From Diabrotica undecimpunctata (lineage: Eukaryota > Arthropoda > Insecta > Coleoptera > Chrysomelidae): a stretch of 64,000 bases of DNA. The translations under genes were made by a program, and so were the position numbers. The stretch covers positions 81,609,943 through 81,673,942 of the forward strand of contig NC_092806.1 of NCBI RefSeq assembly GCF_040954645.1. The letters run 5' to 3'. This document shows, one piece after another, positions 30,733 to 42,911 of the stretch. Under the pieces are notes generated by a model. The model was not told where the DNA came from. It searched no databases and saw only the letters and a list, made by a program, of their open reading frames with translations. Position 1 is the first letter of the stretch, and the number at the start of each line of letters is the position of its first letter.

Positions 30733-33486
30733 CCAACCTCAAGAGTCCACTGCTGAACATAGGCCTCTTCCTCATGTTTCCAACCCCGTCTATCTTGCGC
30801 CGCTCTCATCCAGTTTTTATTCTTCTTCTTCAAGTGCCCTGTCCGTTGCGAACGTTGGCTATTAACATGGCAATTCTGATCTTGTTTGCGGCGCTTCTGA
30901 ATAGTTCGACCGATGTGAGCCCGAACCACTTCCTCAGATTTTGGAGCCACGAGTGTCTTCTCCTGCCTGGCCCTCGCTTACTGTCTATTTTTCCCTGGAC
31001 AATTAATTGCAGTAGACGCTACTTATCGTGTCTCAATATGTGGCCTAGATATTCAAGCTTTCTTTGTTTAATTGTATTCACGATTTCTTTCTCCTTTCCG
31101 ATTCTTTGGATTACCTCTATGTTGGTGACATGTTCGGTCCAGGATATACGAAGAATGCGTCGGTACACCCACATTTCGAATGCTTCTAGTTTTCTCGTGA
31201 GCGTCTCCGTCAGCGTCCAGGCCTCCACACCATAAAGTAAGATCGGGAAAATGTAGCATTTAACTAGACGTATCCCTGCTTATGAGGAGTTTTTTTATAT
31301 TGCTAAATGCTGCTCTAGCTCGTTCTATTCTCGCCTTAATTTCTGTGGCCTGTTCCCATTTTGCATTTACGTTGGTGCCAAGGTACACATAAGATTCTAC
31401 ATGGTCAATTATTATGTTACTTATCCGTAACTGTCGAGCAGGCTGTTGCTTCCTGCTTATCAGCATCCACTTTGTCTTCTTGAAGTTGAGGCTCAGGCCG
31501 TATTCCTCACTAACTGAATAAACTCTTTCCATTACCTGCTGTAATTCGTCTATGGTACTGGCAAGGATCACCGTGTCGTCGGCATATCTTATATTGTTCG
31601 TTAACTCGCCGTTTATTTTTATGCCCTCATTTGCATTTTCCATACATTTATTAAATATTTCTTCGGAATAAATATTGAATAGGAGTGGGGATAATATACA
31701 ACCCTGACGGACACCTCTTTTGATCTGCACACTTTTAGTGAGTTCGTTGCCAATTTTTGCTCTTGCTGTTTGACCCCAGTATAGGTTTGCCACAATTCGA
31801 ATGTCCTTGTCGTCAATACCTGTCTTTCGCAGAATATCTATCAATTGTTCATGATTGACATTGTCAAATGCTTTTCTAAAATCCACAAAGCACAAATACA
31901 CGTCCTTATCAACGTCTTTACACCGCTGTATAAGCACCTGAAGAGCGAAAATTGCTTCTCTAGTTCCAAGTGCTTTCCGAAAGCCAAACTGCGATCTATC
32001 AATATTTGACTCACATTTATCATATATTCTTCTATGAATGATCTTAGTGAACGCTTTAGTGACATGATTAATCAAGCTTATAAGCCGGTAGTCATCACAG
32101 ATCTGGGCATTTGGTTTCTTCGGGATTGTAATAAATGTTGACTGCAGCCAGTTTTCCGGGATTTTACCGCTATTATATATGTTGTTAAAAAGTTCAACTA
32201 GATTATCAAGGAACCGTTTGTCTGATTTACATAGGATCTTTAATATTTCGCAGGGTACATTGTCCGGACCTGCTGACTTATTGTTTTTTAGTGCTGCAAT
32301 GGCATCTTCTATCTCCGATTTAAGGATTGAAGGTCCTGTTTCTCCTTCTCCATATAGGTGACCATCAGTCCTGTTAGATGCAAATAATTTTTCTATGTAT
32401 GATTTCCATGTTTCTAAGATCGTTGATGGCTTATTGAATTTCCTCTTTTTTGTCATTGATTTTATTTTTTTGTGCATATTGTAACTGTCGTATTTTCGTT
32501 CGTATTGTTCTATTTCCCTGCATTCGTTGGAAAACCATTTTTCTTTGGTTTCTCGAATTTTCGTTCTTATGATTTTGTGGATCTGCTGGTATTTTTCTTC
32601 ATTTTTATTCTTGAATTTACGTCTTTCATCCATCATATCCATTATCTCATCAGACATCCATTTTTTCTTCTTCCGTCTGTCACGCTTTAATAGAGTCGCG
32701 CATGTTGTTTGGATTGCTTCCCTCGATTTATCCCATCTCTCTATTATGTCCGACGTGTTCTCGTTAATGTCGTTTATTTTCTTTCCTAGTTGTTTTCGTA
32801 CTTTTATTTCGGTTTTTGGGTTAGTGAGTTTCTTAATATCAATTGTGTTTAAATTAGATCTTTTCTCGAGCCGTTTTACTCTCATGACCATTCTGCATAC
32901 CAACAGATTGTGGTCCGTAGGAACATCGGCACCTGGGTACGTTTTTGATGATTTTAACATGTTTTTATATCTTGTTGGTACTGCTATATAATCTATCTGA
33001 TTCCTTATGATGTTGTCATGTGAGTCAGCGGGAGATTTCCATGTGTAAAGTCGACGTTTGGGGAGCTTGAAGAGTGTATTACTTAATAGCAGGTTATATT
33101 CCTGGCAGAAGCATATAAGTCTATCACCTCTATCGTTTCTCTCTCCTAGGCCGAAGTTACCTACGATCTCATTCACCTTGCCTTTGCCAACCTTTGCGTT
33201 AAAATCTCCCATCACTATTGTTACTTCATGTTTTTTTGTCATTTTCATCAGGCTTCCCAGTTTTTCATAGAATTCCTCGCTGGTTGCCTCATCTTTATCT
33301 GCCGTTGGCGCGTATACCTGTAATATGTTAATATTCACCGGTGTTGCTTGAATTTGTAAAAACATTATTCTATCTGAATGGGGAGTGAAAGATTTTACTG
33401 CCGAATTAATACGTGGGGCAACTATTATTGCGGTGCCATTTCTGTGATGTGTTGTGTCGTTTCCAGCATAGTAAACTTTAGTTTAT
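30733..33486 (-). pseudogene. LINE F ORF2 (endonuclease C-terminal part, RT, tail)
   Basis: The 701-aa open piece (31260-33365) continues upstream without ATG to about 33486 (YAGNDTTHHRNGTAIIVAP). Endonuclease: ILQVYAPTADKDEATSEEFY, TIVMGDFNAKVGKG and VPTDHNLLVCRM. RT: NKSAGPDNVPCEILK, DYRLISLINHVTKAF, SQFGFRKALGTREAI, CFVDFRKAFDNVNH, GVRQGCILSPLLFNIYSEEI and NIRYADDTVILAST. The tail is in other frames (31019-31228, EAWTLTETLTRKLEAFEMWV; 30729-30950). The large RT/EN frame is intact, so LINE F is relatively young, but the 5' end of the endonuclease is missing. Confidence 0.92.
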
Positions 33487-35399
33487 TGCGTCTTCTTAAA
33501 TCGTCAGTCCATCTTGTAGGTGGTCGACCGACGCTTCTCTTGTCTTCACTTGGCCTCCATCTTTGTCCATTGCCCATCTATCATTCTGGCTATGTGTCCT
33601 GCCTATCTCCATTTTAGTCTGGCTATCTTCTCGATGATGTCAGTCACTCCGGTTCTTCTCCTGATGTCTTCGTTGGTTATTCTGTCTCGCAGAGTTATTC
33701 CTAAGATGGACCGCTCCATTCTTCTCTGCGTGACTCTCAGTTTGGTAGCTGCTGCTTTTGTTAAGGTGAGTGTTTCTGCTCCGTACGTCAAGACTGGGAG
33801 GACGCACTGATCAAATACCTTTCTCTTTAGGCATGTGGGCAGCTCACTTTTAAAAGTTTCTCTCAGTTTTCCAAATGCTGCCCACCCAAGACCGATTCTT
33901 CTCTTCAGTTCATGAGTCTGGTTATCCTTGCCAATCATAATTTCATGTCCCAGGTATTTATATCTATCTACGAGTTCTATTTCTTTCCCACCAATACTGA
34001 TGTTCTGGTTGGGTACCAAATTGGTCATGATTTTTGTTTTCGAGATATTTATATTTAAACCTACACTTTCTGTAGCCACAACGAGTTCCTGTACCATCTC
34101 TCTTGCCATACCTAGATCTTCAGCTATTATAAGTATATCATCGGCGAAACGTAAGTTGTTTAGATATTCTCCATCTATTTTTATTCCCTTTGTCATCCAA
34201 TCCAAATTCTTAAAAGTATGTTCTAGCACCGTATTAAAAAGTTTAGGTGACATTGGGTCTCCTTGTCTAACCCCCCGTTCTATTTTTATGCGATTACTGT
34301 TAGTATGTAATCTGACAGTGGTTGTTGCCTGCAGGTATATTTTGTATAATAATTTAGTATATCTATAATCTAACCTACATTCTTTAAGGGCCTGTAATAT
34401 TTTGCTTAGCTCAACTGTGTCAAAGGCTTTGTGAAAATCGATAAATATTAGAACTAGAGGTTTATTGTATTCCACTGCTTTCTCTATTAGGGTTTTTATA
34501 CTTTGTAAATGGTCATTTGTTCCGTAACTTTTTCGGAATCCTGCCTGTTCCCTTGGTTGATAAGTCTCTAATTTTCTTTCCATTCTCTTAACTAGTATTC
34601 GCGTAAACAACTTATATATATGGCTGAGGAGGCTAATCGGTCTGTAATTCTCTAAATTTGCTTTGTCTCCTGCTTTGTGTAATAGAATCATAGTAGCGTT
34701 GATCCAGTCTGTTGGAATATTGGCGCTGTGAAGGCAGATATTGAAAAGTTGTTTAATTTTTTCGAGTAATACATCCCCTCCAATTTTTAGTGCTTCTGAT
34801 ACTATTCCGTCTTCACCCGGGGTTCGATTATTTTTCATTTTCTTCAGGGCTTCTTTGATTTCTGATTTTGTTATATCGGGCATTAAATCTGATCCTTGGT
34901 TTAATACCCCAGTTTTTAGTGTAATTGGAGGTTCCGTATTGTTATCTTTTTTCCTTGATCTATATAACTCTGTGTAGAATTTTTCGACTATTCTTAATAT
35001 TTCATCTCTGTTCGTTGTTTCTTCTCCAGTTCCGTTTCTCAGTTTGTTAATTTCTATTTCCTCTTTTGTACGCTCCTCTTCAAAACTTTCATGTTCTTAT
35101 TTTGCTCTATTGCCTGTTTTATTTTTTCTACATTGTTAGTTTCTTATGTCTTTTCTTATTGCCTCTGTGATTGTCTTATTTATTTGATTTATCGCTTCTT
35201 TGCTTGTAGTGTTATCTCCTTTCATTTGCCGCCTTAGTTCCATAAGGGTTTTCGTGGGTTGACTCAGTTTTTCATCTTTTTTGCTTGTCGGACAATATTT
35301 AGTTTGAGCCTGTTGCATTGTGTTGACTATTTGTTTGCTCAATATATTGATGTCTGCTGTTGTTGTATCTTTCAATGAATTACCAATATATTAGACTTA
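33487..35399 (-). pseudogene. LINE G reverse transcriptase (RTE-like), 5' and 3' truncated
   Basis: 33603-34883 (426 aa): MKNNRTPGEDGIVSEALK, LENYRPISLLSHIYKLFTRI, EQAGFRKSYGTNDHLQ, LVLIFIDFHKAFDTVE, ERGVRQGDPMSPKLFNTVLE and NLRFADDILIIAEDL, then VYLGHE-like and CVLPVLTYGAETLTLTK segments as in LINE EH. Upstream, 35136-35375 encodes the pre-RT region. The 3' end stops within the TDDL block where LINE F begins. It is related to LINE EH but distinct (many substitutions). Confidence 0.9.
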
Positions 35400-36287
35400 T
35401 TATGAGAACAATATCATCGGCATATCTGAGATGATTGAATATCTTTCCATCGATGCTAATACCCTTTGATTCCCACTCTAGCCGTTTAAATGCGTACTCC
35501 ATAACTGTTATAAATAGTTTTGGCGACAAGGTATCTCCCTGCCGCACCCCTCTGCCAATTTTTATCTTCTCAGTCATGTGTCTGTGATCTATTCTGCATT
35601 CTGATAGTGCTTTTAAGATAGCAACTGTTTCGACTGTGTCAAATACTTTGTGGAAGTCGACAAAGATAAGAGCAAGGGGTCTGTTTATTCGATAGACTTT
35701 TCAACTAGAGTTTTAAGGCATTGCAAATGGTTGTTTGTTCCGTGTCCCGCTCGAAATCCTGCCTGTTCTTCTGATTGATAGAAATCGAGTTTTGCTTCTA
35801 ATCTATTTGTCAGTATTCGAGTAAAAAGCTTGTATAGGTGATTAAGCAAACTAATTGGCCTATAGTTTTCGAGATCTGATTTATCCCCTTTTTTGTGGAG
35901 GAGGAGTGTAACCGAATTCTTCCATTTACTTGGAATGTTTTCACTATGCAGACATAGATTAAAAAGTGTTTGGATTCGGGACATCAAAAGTGGGCCTCCT
36001 AGTTTAATTGTCTCAATGACTACACCATCTTCCCCCGGAGCTCTATTATTTTTCATATTTTTGAATGCATGTTGAATTTCCTCTCGTGATATATCTGGTA
36101 TATCCTCCGATCCTACATTATTTACCTTTTGTATTGGTTGTTCGATGAGCTCTGGAATAACTTGACTTTTATATAATGTTTCATAGAAACTTTCCACTAT
36201 ATTTGTCTTTAAGTTGGAAGATTTCTTTTTTGCCATTTTCCATTTTTCTCCTCAATGCTTTCATGCTTTTGTTGTCTTCTATAGTTT
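35400..36287 (-). pseudogene. LINE EH reverse transcriptase N-terminal part
   Basis: 35685-36236: KNMKNNRAPGEDGVVIETIK, LENYRPISLLNHLYKLFTRI and EEQAGFRAGHGTNNHLQ. The catalytic strand LALIFVDFHKVFDTV follows at about 35630-35700 in another frame. 35380-35577 gives IGRGVRQGDTLSPKLF and HLRYADDIVLI, which ends exactly at the insertion TSD. Frame changes near 35580 and 35690 and at 36236-36290 inactivate it. Confidence 0.9.
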
Positions 36288-37535
36288 TTATAATTTTCTG
36301 TTGTTGTATTTTCTAATATCCCGTCTGATGGCTTTAGAGATTTCTTTATTGATGCTGTTTATATCTTGTGAGTCAACATTTCCTTGACTTCTCAGCATTC
36401 TACGATCTTCCAATTTTTGTTTCGTTTCTTTACTAATTTTTTGTTCTTTTCCATGTTTAGGGCCAAATTTTTTCTGAGCTTGTGTTAATGTATCTACTAT
36501 TTCTTCGTTTAGGTTATTTACGTCTTCTCTTGTTGTATTTCTGAGTAAGTTACTGGTGATATATTTTTTAAAGTCAAGTTCATTCGTTGGGCGCATCCAA
36601 GGTTTGAATTTTTTACTTTTTATCATCTTCAGTCTTTCTTGCTTAATATTGATTTCTACAGTTGCTCGGACCATTCTATGATCGCTTGCAACCGAAAATT
36701 GATTTAAGACTGTAACATCTTTGACTATATGTTTTTTGTCAGTGATGATGAAGTCGATCTCATTTTGTGTCTTACCATCGGGGCTCTTCCAAGTCCATCT
36801 TCTATGGATCTTCTTATAGAAGAACCTATTCATTAAATATATATTGTTTTCTAATAGAAAATTTAAGAGTATTTCGCCCCTTTCGTTTCTACCTGGTGTG
36901 CCAAAATTTCCGAGGGCATTTTCAGTTGGGTCAGTGCTTATTTCTATTTTGGCATTAAAGTCGCCACATATTACCGTAAAATGTTTTTGGTCTTCTGAAA
37001 CAGCTGTGTACAAGTCATCATAGAACTGTTCTATTTCTTCGTCAGCGTGACTCGATGTTGGTGCATAGACTTGAATGATCTTTATGGAGTAACGGGTGTT
37101 TAGTTGTAATTTTGCAGGTATAACTCTTGTGGAAACTGCTTTTACTGATATGATGTTCTCAGCTAGTTTTTTATTAATAAATAGCCCAATTCCTCAATTC
37201 CCATCGTTTTCTCCGACATGATAGAAAATGTGACCGGATTTTAAAGTGACTAGGCTTTCTCCTTTCCTTCTGACTTCAGCGACTCCAACAATGTCCCAAT
37301 TGATTTTATCAAGTTCAGATTCCATTTCTATGAATTTTTCTTCTGATAGCAGGGTTCTTGCATTGAAAGTTGCAATTTTTAGAGATATATATCTGTTAGA
37401 TGGTTTTCTAAAATATGTCAGAATTTTGTCCCCCCCAGAATCCGTGGGACTGACTGATAGTCTATCAGTGTGAGATTCTGAATTTTTCTTTCTACTCACC
37501 TGGGGTAAATCCGTTTTTGTATTCGTATCTGACAT
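36288..37535 (-). pseudogene. LINE EH endonuclease
   Basis: The N-terminal part (37194-37535) begins MSDTNTKTDLPQVSRKKNSE and contains LKIATFNARTLLSE (catalytic Asn), INWDIVGVAEVRRKGE (Glu) and FYHVGENDGN. After a frame change near 37190 the main part (36288-37013) follows: HFTVICGDFNAKIEI, RWTWKSPDGKTQNEIDFII and SVASDHRMVRATV (terminal Asp-His). The ATG at 37535 is the likely ORF start. Confidence 0.9.
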
Positions 37536-37894
37536 AATAAAGGTGTAATAGCAATTAAAACGTCACGCTTGCTTTGCGTGTTGACGAGTTTTTAGTTCAG
37601 CCGCCCATTATGGGTACAGACGCTGTTGACAACCGCCCAATATGGGTCAGACGCTATCAGTTTGATTTTATACCATCCCTAAAATCCAGGGATGCCACTT
37701 CCGCCATCCACGTCGTACCGAAGATCTTCTTCTCCGCCGTGCCTACCGTTGTGGTCTTCACCTGTATCCCTAGGTAGGGGTCCGTGTTATACCCCACAGA
37801 ACTGGGTCCCGATCTGGACTTGGCCATCTATTCACTCCGGCCTACTAAAATGATAGATGCCCACCCCCGCGACATGGACGAGCCAGATTGGAGT
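37536..37894 (-). promoter_or_regulatory. LINE EH GC-rich 5' UTR (probable internal promoter region)
   Basis: Much richer in G+C than its surroundings. It contains two direct copies of a CGCCCA-N2-ATGGGT motif followed by CAGACGCT (about 37602 and 37635) and a hairpin at 37561-37586 (CGTCACGC ... GCGTGTTGACG). LINEs of this type need promoter activity inside the 5' end; assigning it here is inference. Confidence 0.45.
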
Positions 37895-38206
37895 TACGAT
37901 TAGGTCACTAATTTTTAATAAGACTATTTGACCTTTATTTTTGTATACATTTACCTCAAGATATTTATGTTATTGACATGGTTTTAATCTATTTATTTCA
38001 TTATTATTATTAATCAATTTTATTTTTATCATTAACTTTGACTATTTTATGACTATGTTTATGTTGACAATTTTTAACAAGTACAATAGGTTTTATCATA
38101 TTCATATAATTTTATATGTATTAAAATTATATATATATCGGGTGTTCGAATTTTTGTGTTCATTACGGAGAACAAGAATAACGCAAATGGAAATTCTCAT
38201 AAATAA

Positions 38207-38930
38207 ATGAGTAGCAACAAGGTTCGTTGGGAAGATTTCGTCAAAATAATTGATGAAATTACACAAGTATTGAGGCAAAGCAAAAGGGTCGCGAAGAAAG
38301 ACGTACATAGAGTAAAAGAAGTTAAAGAAGAAGTGACGACACAATTAGTCGAATTATAAAATAAATTGATGAATTTAATGAGGAAAAATTGGGAGACATT
38401 AACGGTAAAACAAAGAGAGACGTGTAACAAATATTTTGGCAGAATAAGGGATACATATTTGCGCTCGTTTCAAGCAGTTAACTGCAGTCATTTTTAGATG
38501 CATTAGAACTCCTTGAGAAAATAGCGATAGGACACGAGGAATACCATTGGAACTAGCGAAAAAATATACAAAGGAAACTGTAGTTGCAACAATGAAATGC
38601 AACGTCAACACAGAAAAATCTAAATTAATATTGGAAGCATGTAACTCCACAACCACACACGAAGTAATGTCCAAATTTTTCTCGATCGACGCAACAGAAG
38701 ATAGCACACAAGAGTGTTAAATTATAGGACAAATTATGAAGCTAAGAGAGGACAGCACCAGTATAGGAGAGGATATCACAACAAATATGATAAGGGGAGA
38801 AGACCTAGCTTTGGACAACTGAACGAAGCAAAGGGAAACCAACGGAAGTGTACACATAGAGGGTATAGACTAGACAATACGGCAACCAGGCATATTGAGG
38901 AAACCAGAGAGGACATAATAGGAATGTAAG
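38207..38930 (+). pseudogene. Gypsy-3 Gag remnant
   Basis: Starts with a 50-aa open piece at 38207 (MSSNKVRWEDFVKIIDEITQ), then crosses several stops and frame changes (ELAKKYTKETVVATMKCNVN at about 38555). It ends in an Arg/Tyr/Gly-rich basic stretch on 38714-38929 (RRGYHNKYDKGRRPSFGQLN). No CCHC knuckle is visible; the basic tail may have replaced it for RNA binding. Identity as Gag follows from its position before the protease. Confidence 0.65.
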
Positions 38931-39069
38931 GCTACTAGAATTAGAAGATAGACAAGGGAAACCGGAAAACCCCAGTTGGGGTTTTGAATAATCAAGATAA
39001 CAGAAATACATAGTTAGTGTGGAATATTGCATTTACAACTTCGACTTAAACTTAACAAATTTCATACAA

Positions 39070-39700
39070 ATGAATCCTACGACAGACAACTACATTTATC
39101 ATAGACACAGGAGCCGATATTTCTATACTCAAATGTTCACAAGATTTTATTCAGAAACATGTGAAACCAAATACAAAGGCAAAAATAAAAGGAGTAACTA
39201 AAGGAGAATTGCAAACAATGGGAGAAATCGAAACAACACTAGAAGTAAAAGAACGTCGGTTTGAACATATATTTCAATTAGTAGAATCTAACTTTCCCAT
39301 TCCAACGGACGGAATCAATGAGAGAGACTTTTCAAATTTTCAATCCATATTGGACTACGCTAATCTGAAAATGCATATTAAAGACGACGGAGACTGTTAT
39401 GTTAGTACGAACATTTTAGATAACATAGATAATGACACCATAATAATACCGCCTAGATGTGAAATTTACAGAATAGTAAAAAATTTTCAGGCACTGAAGA
39501 ACGACAGAGTAGTGGAACAACAGGAGATACTACCTGGAATATTCATAGCGAGAGCAATCATTTCAAGCAATAATCCGTACTTCAAAATTTTGAATACAAC
39601 CTACGAAACGGTAAAGATAGAGACAAACACAATCAGAACACTAGACATTAAATTGTTTAGAAGATATAGACTGATCAATGACAGTAATCACTTAAGTTAG
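39070..39700 (+). pseudogene. Gypsy-3 protease and linker
   Basis: TTFIIDTGADISILK lies at about 39090-39135, with the DTGA active site. The same frame runs on through 39161-39700, a linker found between protease and RT in some Ty3/gypsy elements (RAIISSNNPYFKILNTTYET). The frame ends at a TAG at 39698-39700, and RT resumes in a nearby frame at 39727. Confidence 0.85.
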
Positions 39701-39726
39701 ATATCCCAGAATACACACGCAATAAA

Positions 39727-41060
39727 TTGGTATCTTTATGTGAGGAACACTCAGATATATTCGCCCTAAGGCACGACATGCCAACATGTAACAACTTCTA
39801 CGAACAAAAACTGAGAGTGAAAGACCAACCCCCAGTATACATCAAGAATTATAGGACACCGCATACACAAGCAGAAGAGTTAAACCAGCAAGGAATTGTA
39901 GAACCATCAACATTAGAATACAATAGCCCAGTAGTGCTCGTACCGAAAAAGGCTATAGATGGAAATAAAGCATAGAGATTGTGCACAGATTTTAGACAAC
40001 TAAACAAGAAAATAGTCACAGACAAAATCCCATTATCAAGAATAGACTCAATACTAGATCAACTAGGGAGAGCAAAATGGTTTTCAGTTATAGACCTAAT
40101 GTCAGGTTTTCACCAAATACCATTAGAAAAATCATCGTGGAAATACACATCGTTTAGCACATAGAACGGAGCACTTCAATTCACCAGATTACCTTTTGGA
40201 TTAAACGTAAGCCCGAATAGCGTTTCAAGAATGATGTCAATAGCTTTTTCAGGTTTATCCCCGGACAAAGCATTTCTTTACATGGACGATATAGTAGTAA
40301 TAGGAATATCAGAGAAGCATCATTTAGAAAACCTAAAAAAGACATTTAAGACATGTCGAAAGTTCAACCTAAAACTTAACCCAGGAAAATGTCAATTTTT
40401 TTGAAGAAAAGTCACATATTTACGACATGATCTTTCTCAGGAAAGAGTATCACCAGATAAAGCAAAATATGCAACGATTGAACAATATCCGACACCTAAG
40501 ACAGCAAAAGAGACAAAAAGATTCAAAGCATTTTGTAACTACTATAGACGTTTTATTCAAAATTTTGCTGAAATATGCATACCACTAAAATTATCTAGGA
40601 AAGGAGTAGAATTTTTTTGGTCAAATGAATCTGAAAAATCATTCAATAAGCTCAAATCATCTCTGATGAAACCACCAATCTTAAAATATCCGGATTTCAG
40701 TAAACAATTCATTGTGACAACAGACGCATCCAGTGAGAGTTGTTCAGAAATTTTAAGTCAAAACTACAACGGAATAGACCTACCGATAGCATACGCATCA
40801 AGGAGTTTTAGTAAAGAAGAATGTAATACAGCTATAATCATCAAGGAATTACTAGCAATTCATTGGGGAATTAACCATTCCAAATGTTATTTATTGGAGC
40901 ACCAACATTTTTGATAAAAACAAATCATAAACCCTTAACACACCTATTTTCAATAAAGGAACCTACCTCAAAACTTACGAGGATCAGATTAGATCTAGAG
41001 GAATACGACTTTGAAATACAGGGGAAAATAATTACGCGAACAAACTTTCGAGAATAACAT
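39727..41060 (+). pseudogene. Gypsy-3 reverse transcriptase and RNase H
   Basis: RT: EELNQQGIVEPSTLEYNSPV, LCTDFRQLNKKIVTDKIPLS, FSVIDLMSGFHQIPLEKSSW, LPFGLNVSPNSVSRMM and FLYMDDIVVIG (YMDD-type box). Connection: YYRRFIQNFAEICIPL. RNase H: FIVTTDASSESCSEILSQN, IAYASRSFSKEECNTAII and KELLAIHWGINHSK (40666-40914). In-frame stops occur at 39973, 40162, about 40402 and 40912, and the RNase H tail beyond 40914 is shifted. Dead copy. Confidence 0.88.
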
Positions 41061-41485
41061 TGCATCAACTAAAGGACTTATACATAGATAAAACGCATAT
41101 ACTAGCTATAACCCGAGCTCAATCAAGAAGAAAAATGGAAGAAACATGACACAAGGATACAGAAATTAAACCTACATTACAGCCAGAAGTTCACAAGCAA
41201 CCAGTAAGAAGGGTACTAAATAATTTAGAGGCGCATAGACTACCAATTTTGTCTTTTGGAGTAGAACGAATCTCACCAAGACTGAACATTCGGATCAAAA
41301 ACAAAATCAAGTGCAGCAAGAGCATGGCCACAGGATTCAATCACTTTGATTTAAGTCAAATGTTGGCACAGCTTGATTGGCTGGCGGTAGAGAATGCAGT
41401 ACGTAAAGTAAAGATATACGTAAATGATATTATTTTTAAATTGAGCGCAATTGATGAATTTATGAAAGAAGGAAACAAATTATTG

Positions 41486-41602
<117 letters not shown>

Positions 41603-41645
41603 AAGTACCAGAAACAATAGAGGACGACAAAGAAAAACATAGGAT

Positions 41646-42165
41646 ATGGAAGAATATCATAACCACCCGATGTTTGGTGGTCATGTAGGAAATAATAGGA
41701 TAATAAAGAAACTGAAGGCAAGATTCAAATGGTGTAACAAAGAAGCTGAGACAATATCTCGCGGAATTTTCGATCATTTTATACCAACATACGGACTCAT
41801 GAAAAAAATCAGAACAGACCACGGCACAGAGTACAAAAATGAAGTAATGCACGAACCAACAAAAATGCTAAAGATAGAGCACAACTTCTCAACGCCGTAC
41901 CACCCACAATCGATTGAAAGTTGTGAGAAACTACATAGAACATTAAACGAGAACGTGAGATCACTCATAGATGAAGACAGAGAAAATTGAGACATGTTTT
42001 GCAGAATGTTTACATACTGCTACAAGACAACCCCTGACACTTATCATGGATATACACCGTTCGAATTGCTGTATGACAGGAAAGTAAACGTTCCTGAAGA
42101 CCTTACACGAGACGTTCAATCATGTTACAACATAGATGCCTACTATACTCCATTCGCTTAGCTCG
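41646..42165 (+). pseudogene. Gypsy-3 integrase remnant with internal deletion
   Basis: The HHCC start ([20 protein letters not shown]) is joined directly to the catalytic core at FDHFIPTYGLMKKIRTDHGT, so about 50-70 residues including the first catalytic Asp are missing. The core continues with the second Asp (TDHGTEYKNEV) and the Glu region (YHPQSIESCEKLHRTLNENV), then YCYKTTPDTYHGYTPFELLY after a stop at 41988-41990. Cannot be active. Confidence 0.88.
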
Positions 42166-42299
42166 GGCATATTTTGACAGATTCATTGTCGGAAACCTAC
42201 AACACAACAATTCCTACTTCTCAGTATTAATAGCTCAAGTATCCTACTAATGCAGACTTCTTTCTTTAAAAAAAGAAGAATTATTCTAAATAGTGGAAG

Positions 42300-42911
42300 T
42301 GTATACTAAACCCATCAAATTTTGGGTAGTATATTTAAAAAATATATTTTAGTTGTTATAATTTAACATAACTATTTATTATATGGTGCAGATAAATAAA
42401 TATTGATTGTCGGTAATTCGCAAGTTCTATTTTATTTACTATTTAGTTTGTTTACTATTTAGTTTGTTTACTATTAATATTGGATATGAGTACGTGTGCT
42501 TGGTTGTATAGTAATTTCCAGCCACTTTTAGTCTGTCAAAAAGTAACAAACTTCGCAAAAAAATAACTACTAAATTGACTAGACAGTTCGGACTGGGAAT
42601 AGCGAACCGAGTTTACAAATTATATTAGTAAAACATGAATGCATAAATAAACGCACGTGAGTTAAATACCTGGAAAATAACGCTAGTAGATCATTAAGAA
42701 TTAAGAGTTAATAGTCGAAGCTGCTGTTGTCATTTGTCAACTGGGTACTCTCTCTATTATTGCACTCAGAGACCCAATAAAGTAATTATGAGTATCCAGT
42801 GAGTTCGAGTTAATCAACCCCATGCAGGGGGTAAACTACCCCTAGAACTATATGGAACTCCTGATGGAAGCAATCTAATAAACATTATATGATTATCCAG
42901 CATTATTATAA
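42300..42911 (+). repeat. Gypsy-3 3' LTR (approximate start)
   Basis: AT-rich, preceded by a purine run at 42268-42280. The last 63 bp match the 5' LTR remnant at 29506-29571. A 12-bp phrase, TTTACTATTTAG, is repeated near 42435-42470. The start could lie anywhere in 42281-42305. Confidence 0.55.

Larger units (their letters stand above)
30721..35399 (-). mobile_element. Chimeric LINE insertion (LINE G 5' part joined to LINE F 3' part)
   Basis: Inserted in LINE EH with one 13-bp TSD TTATGAGAACAAT (30708-30720 and 35400-35412). On the minus strand it reads 5'-truncated LINE G (35399-33487), then 5'-truncated LINE F (33486-30733), then an (ATG)n tail. Only the outer ends carry a TSD; LINE G has no tail of its own and stops inside its last coding block. 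This is the structure expected from template switching during one target-primed reverse transcription, although nested insertion followed by deletion is possible. Confidence 0.8.
29956..37894 (-). mobile_element. LINE EH: full-length RTE-like LINE in the Gypsy-3 leader
   Basis: Bounded by a 13-bp TSD TACGATTAGGTCA (29943-29955 and 37895-37907). A further insertion at 30721-35399 splits it. Removing that with its own 13-bp TSD leaves about 3.25 kb, a normal length for RTE elements. The 5' UTR (37536-37894) is GC-rich. The coding region runs endonuclease, RT, C-terminus; the 3' end is a (TCA)n/(TGA)n tail at 29953-29970. Several frameshifts are present. Clade assignment is by motif resemblance only. 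Confidence 0.9.
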
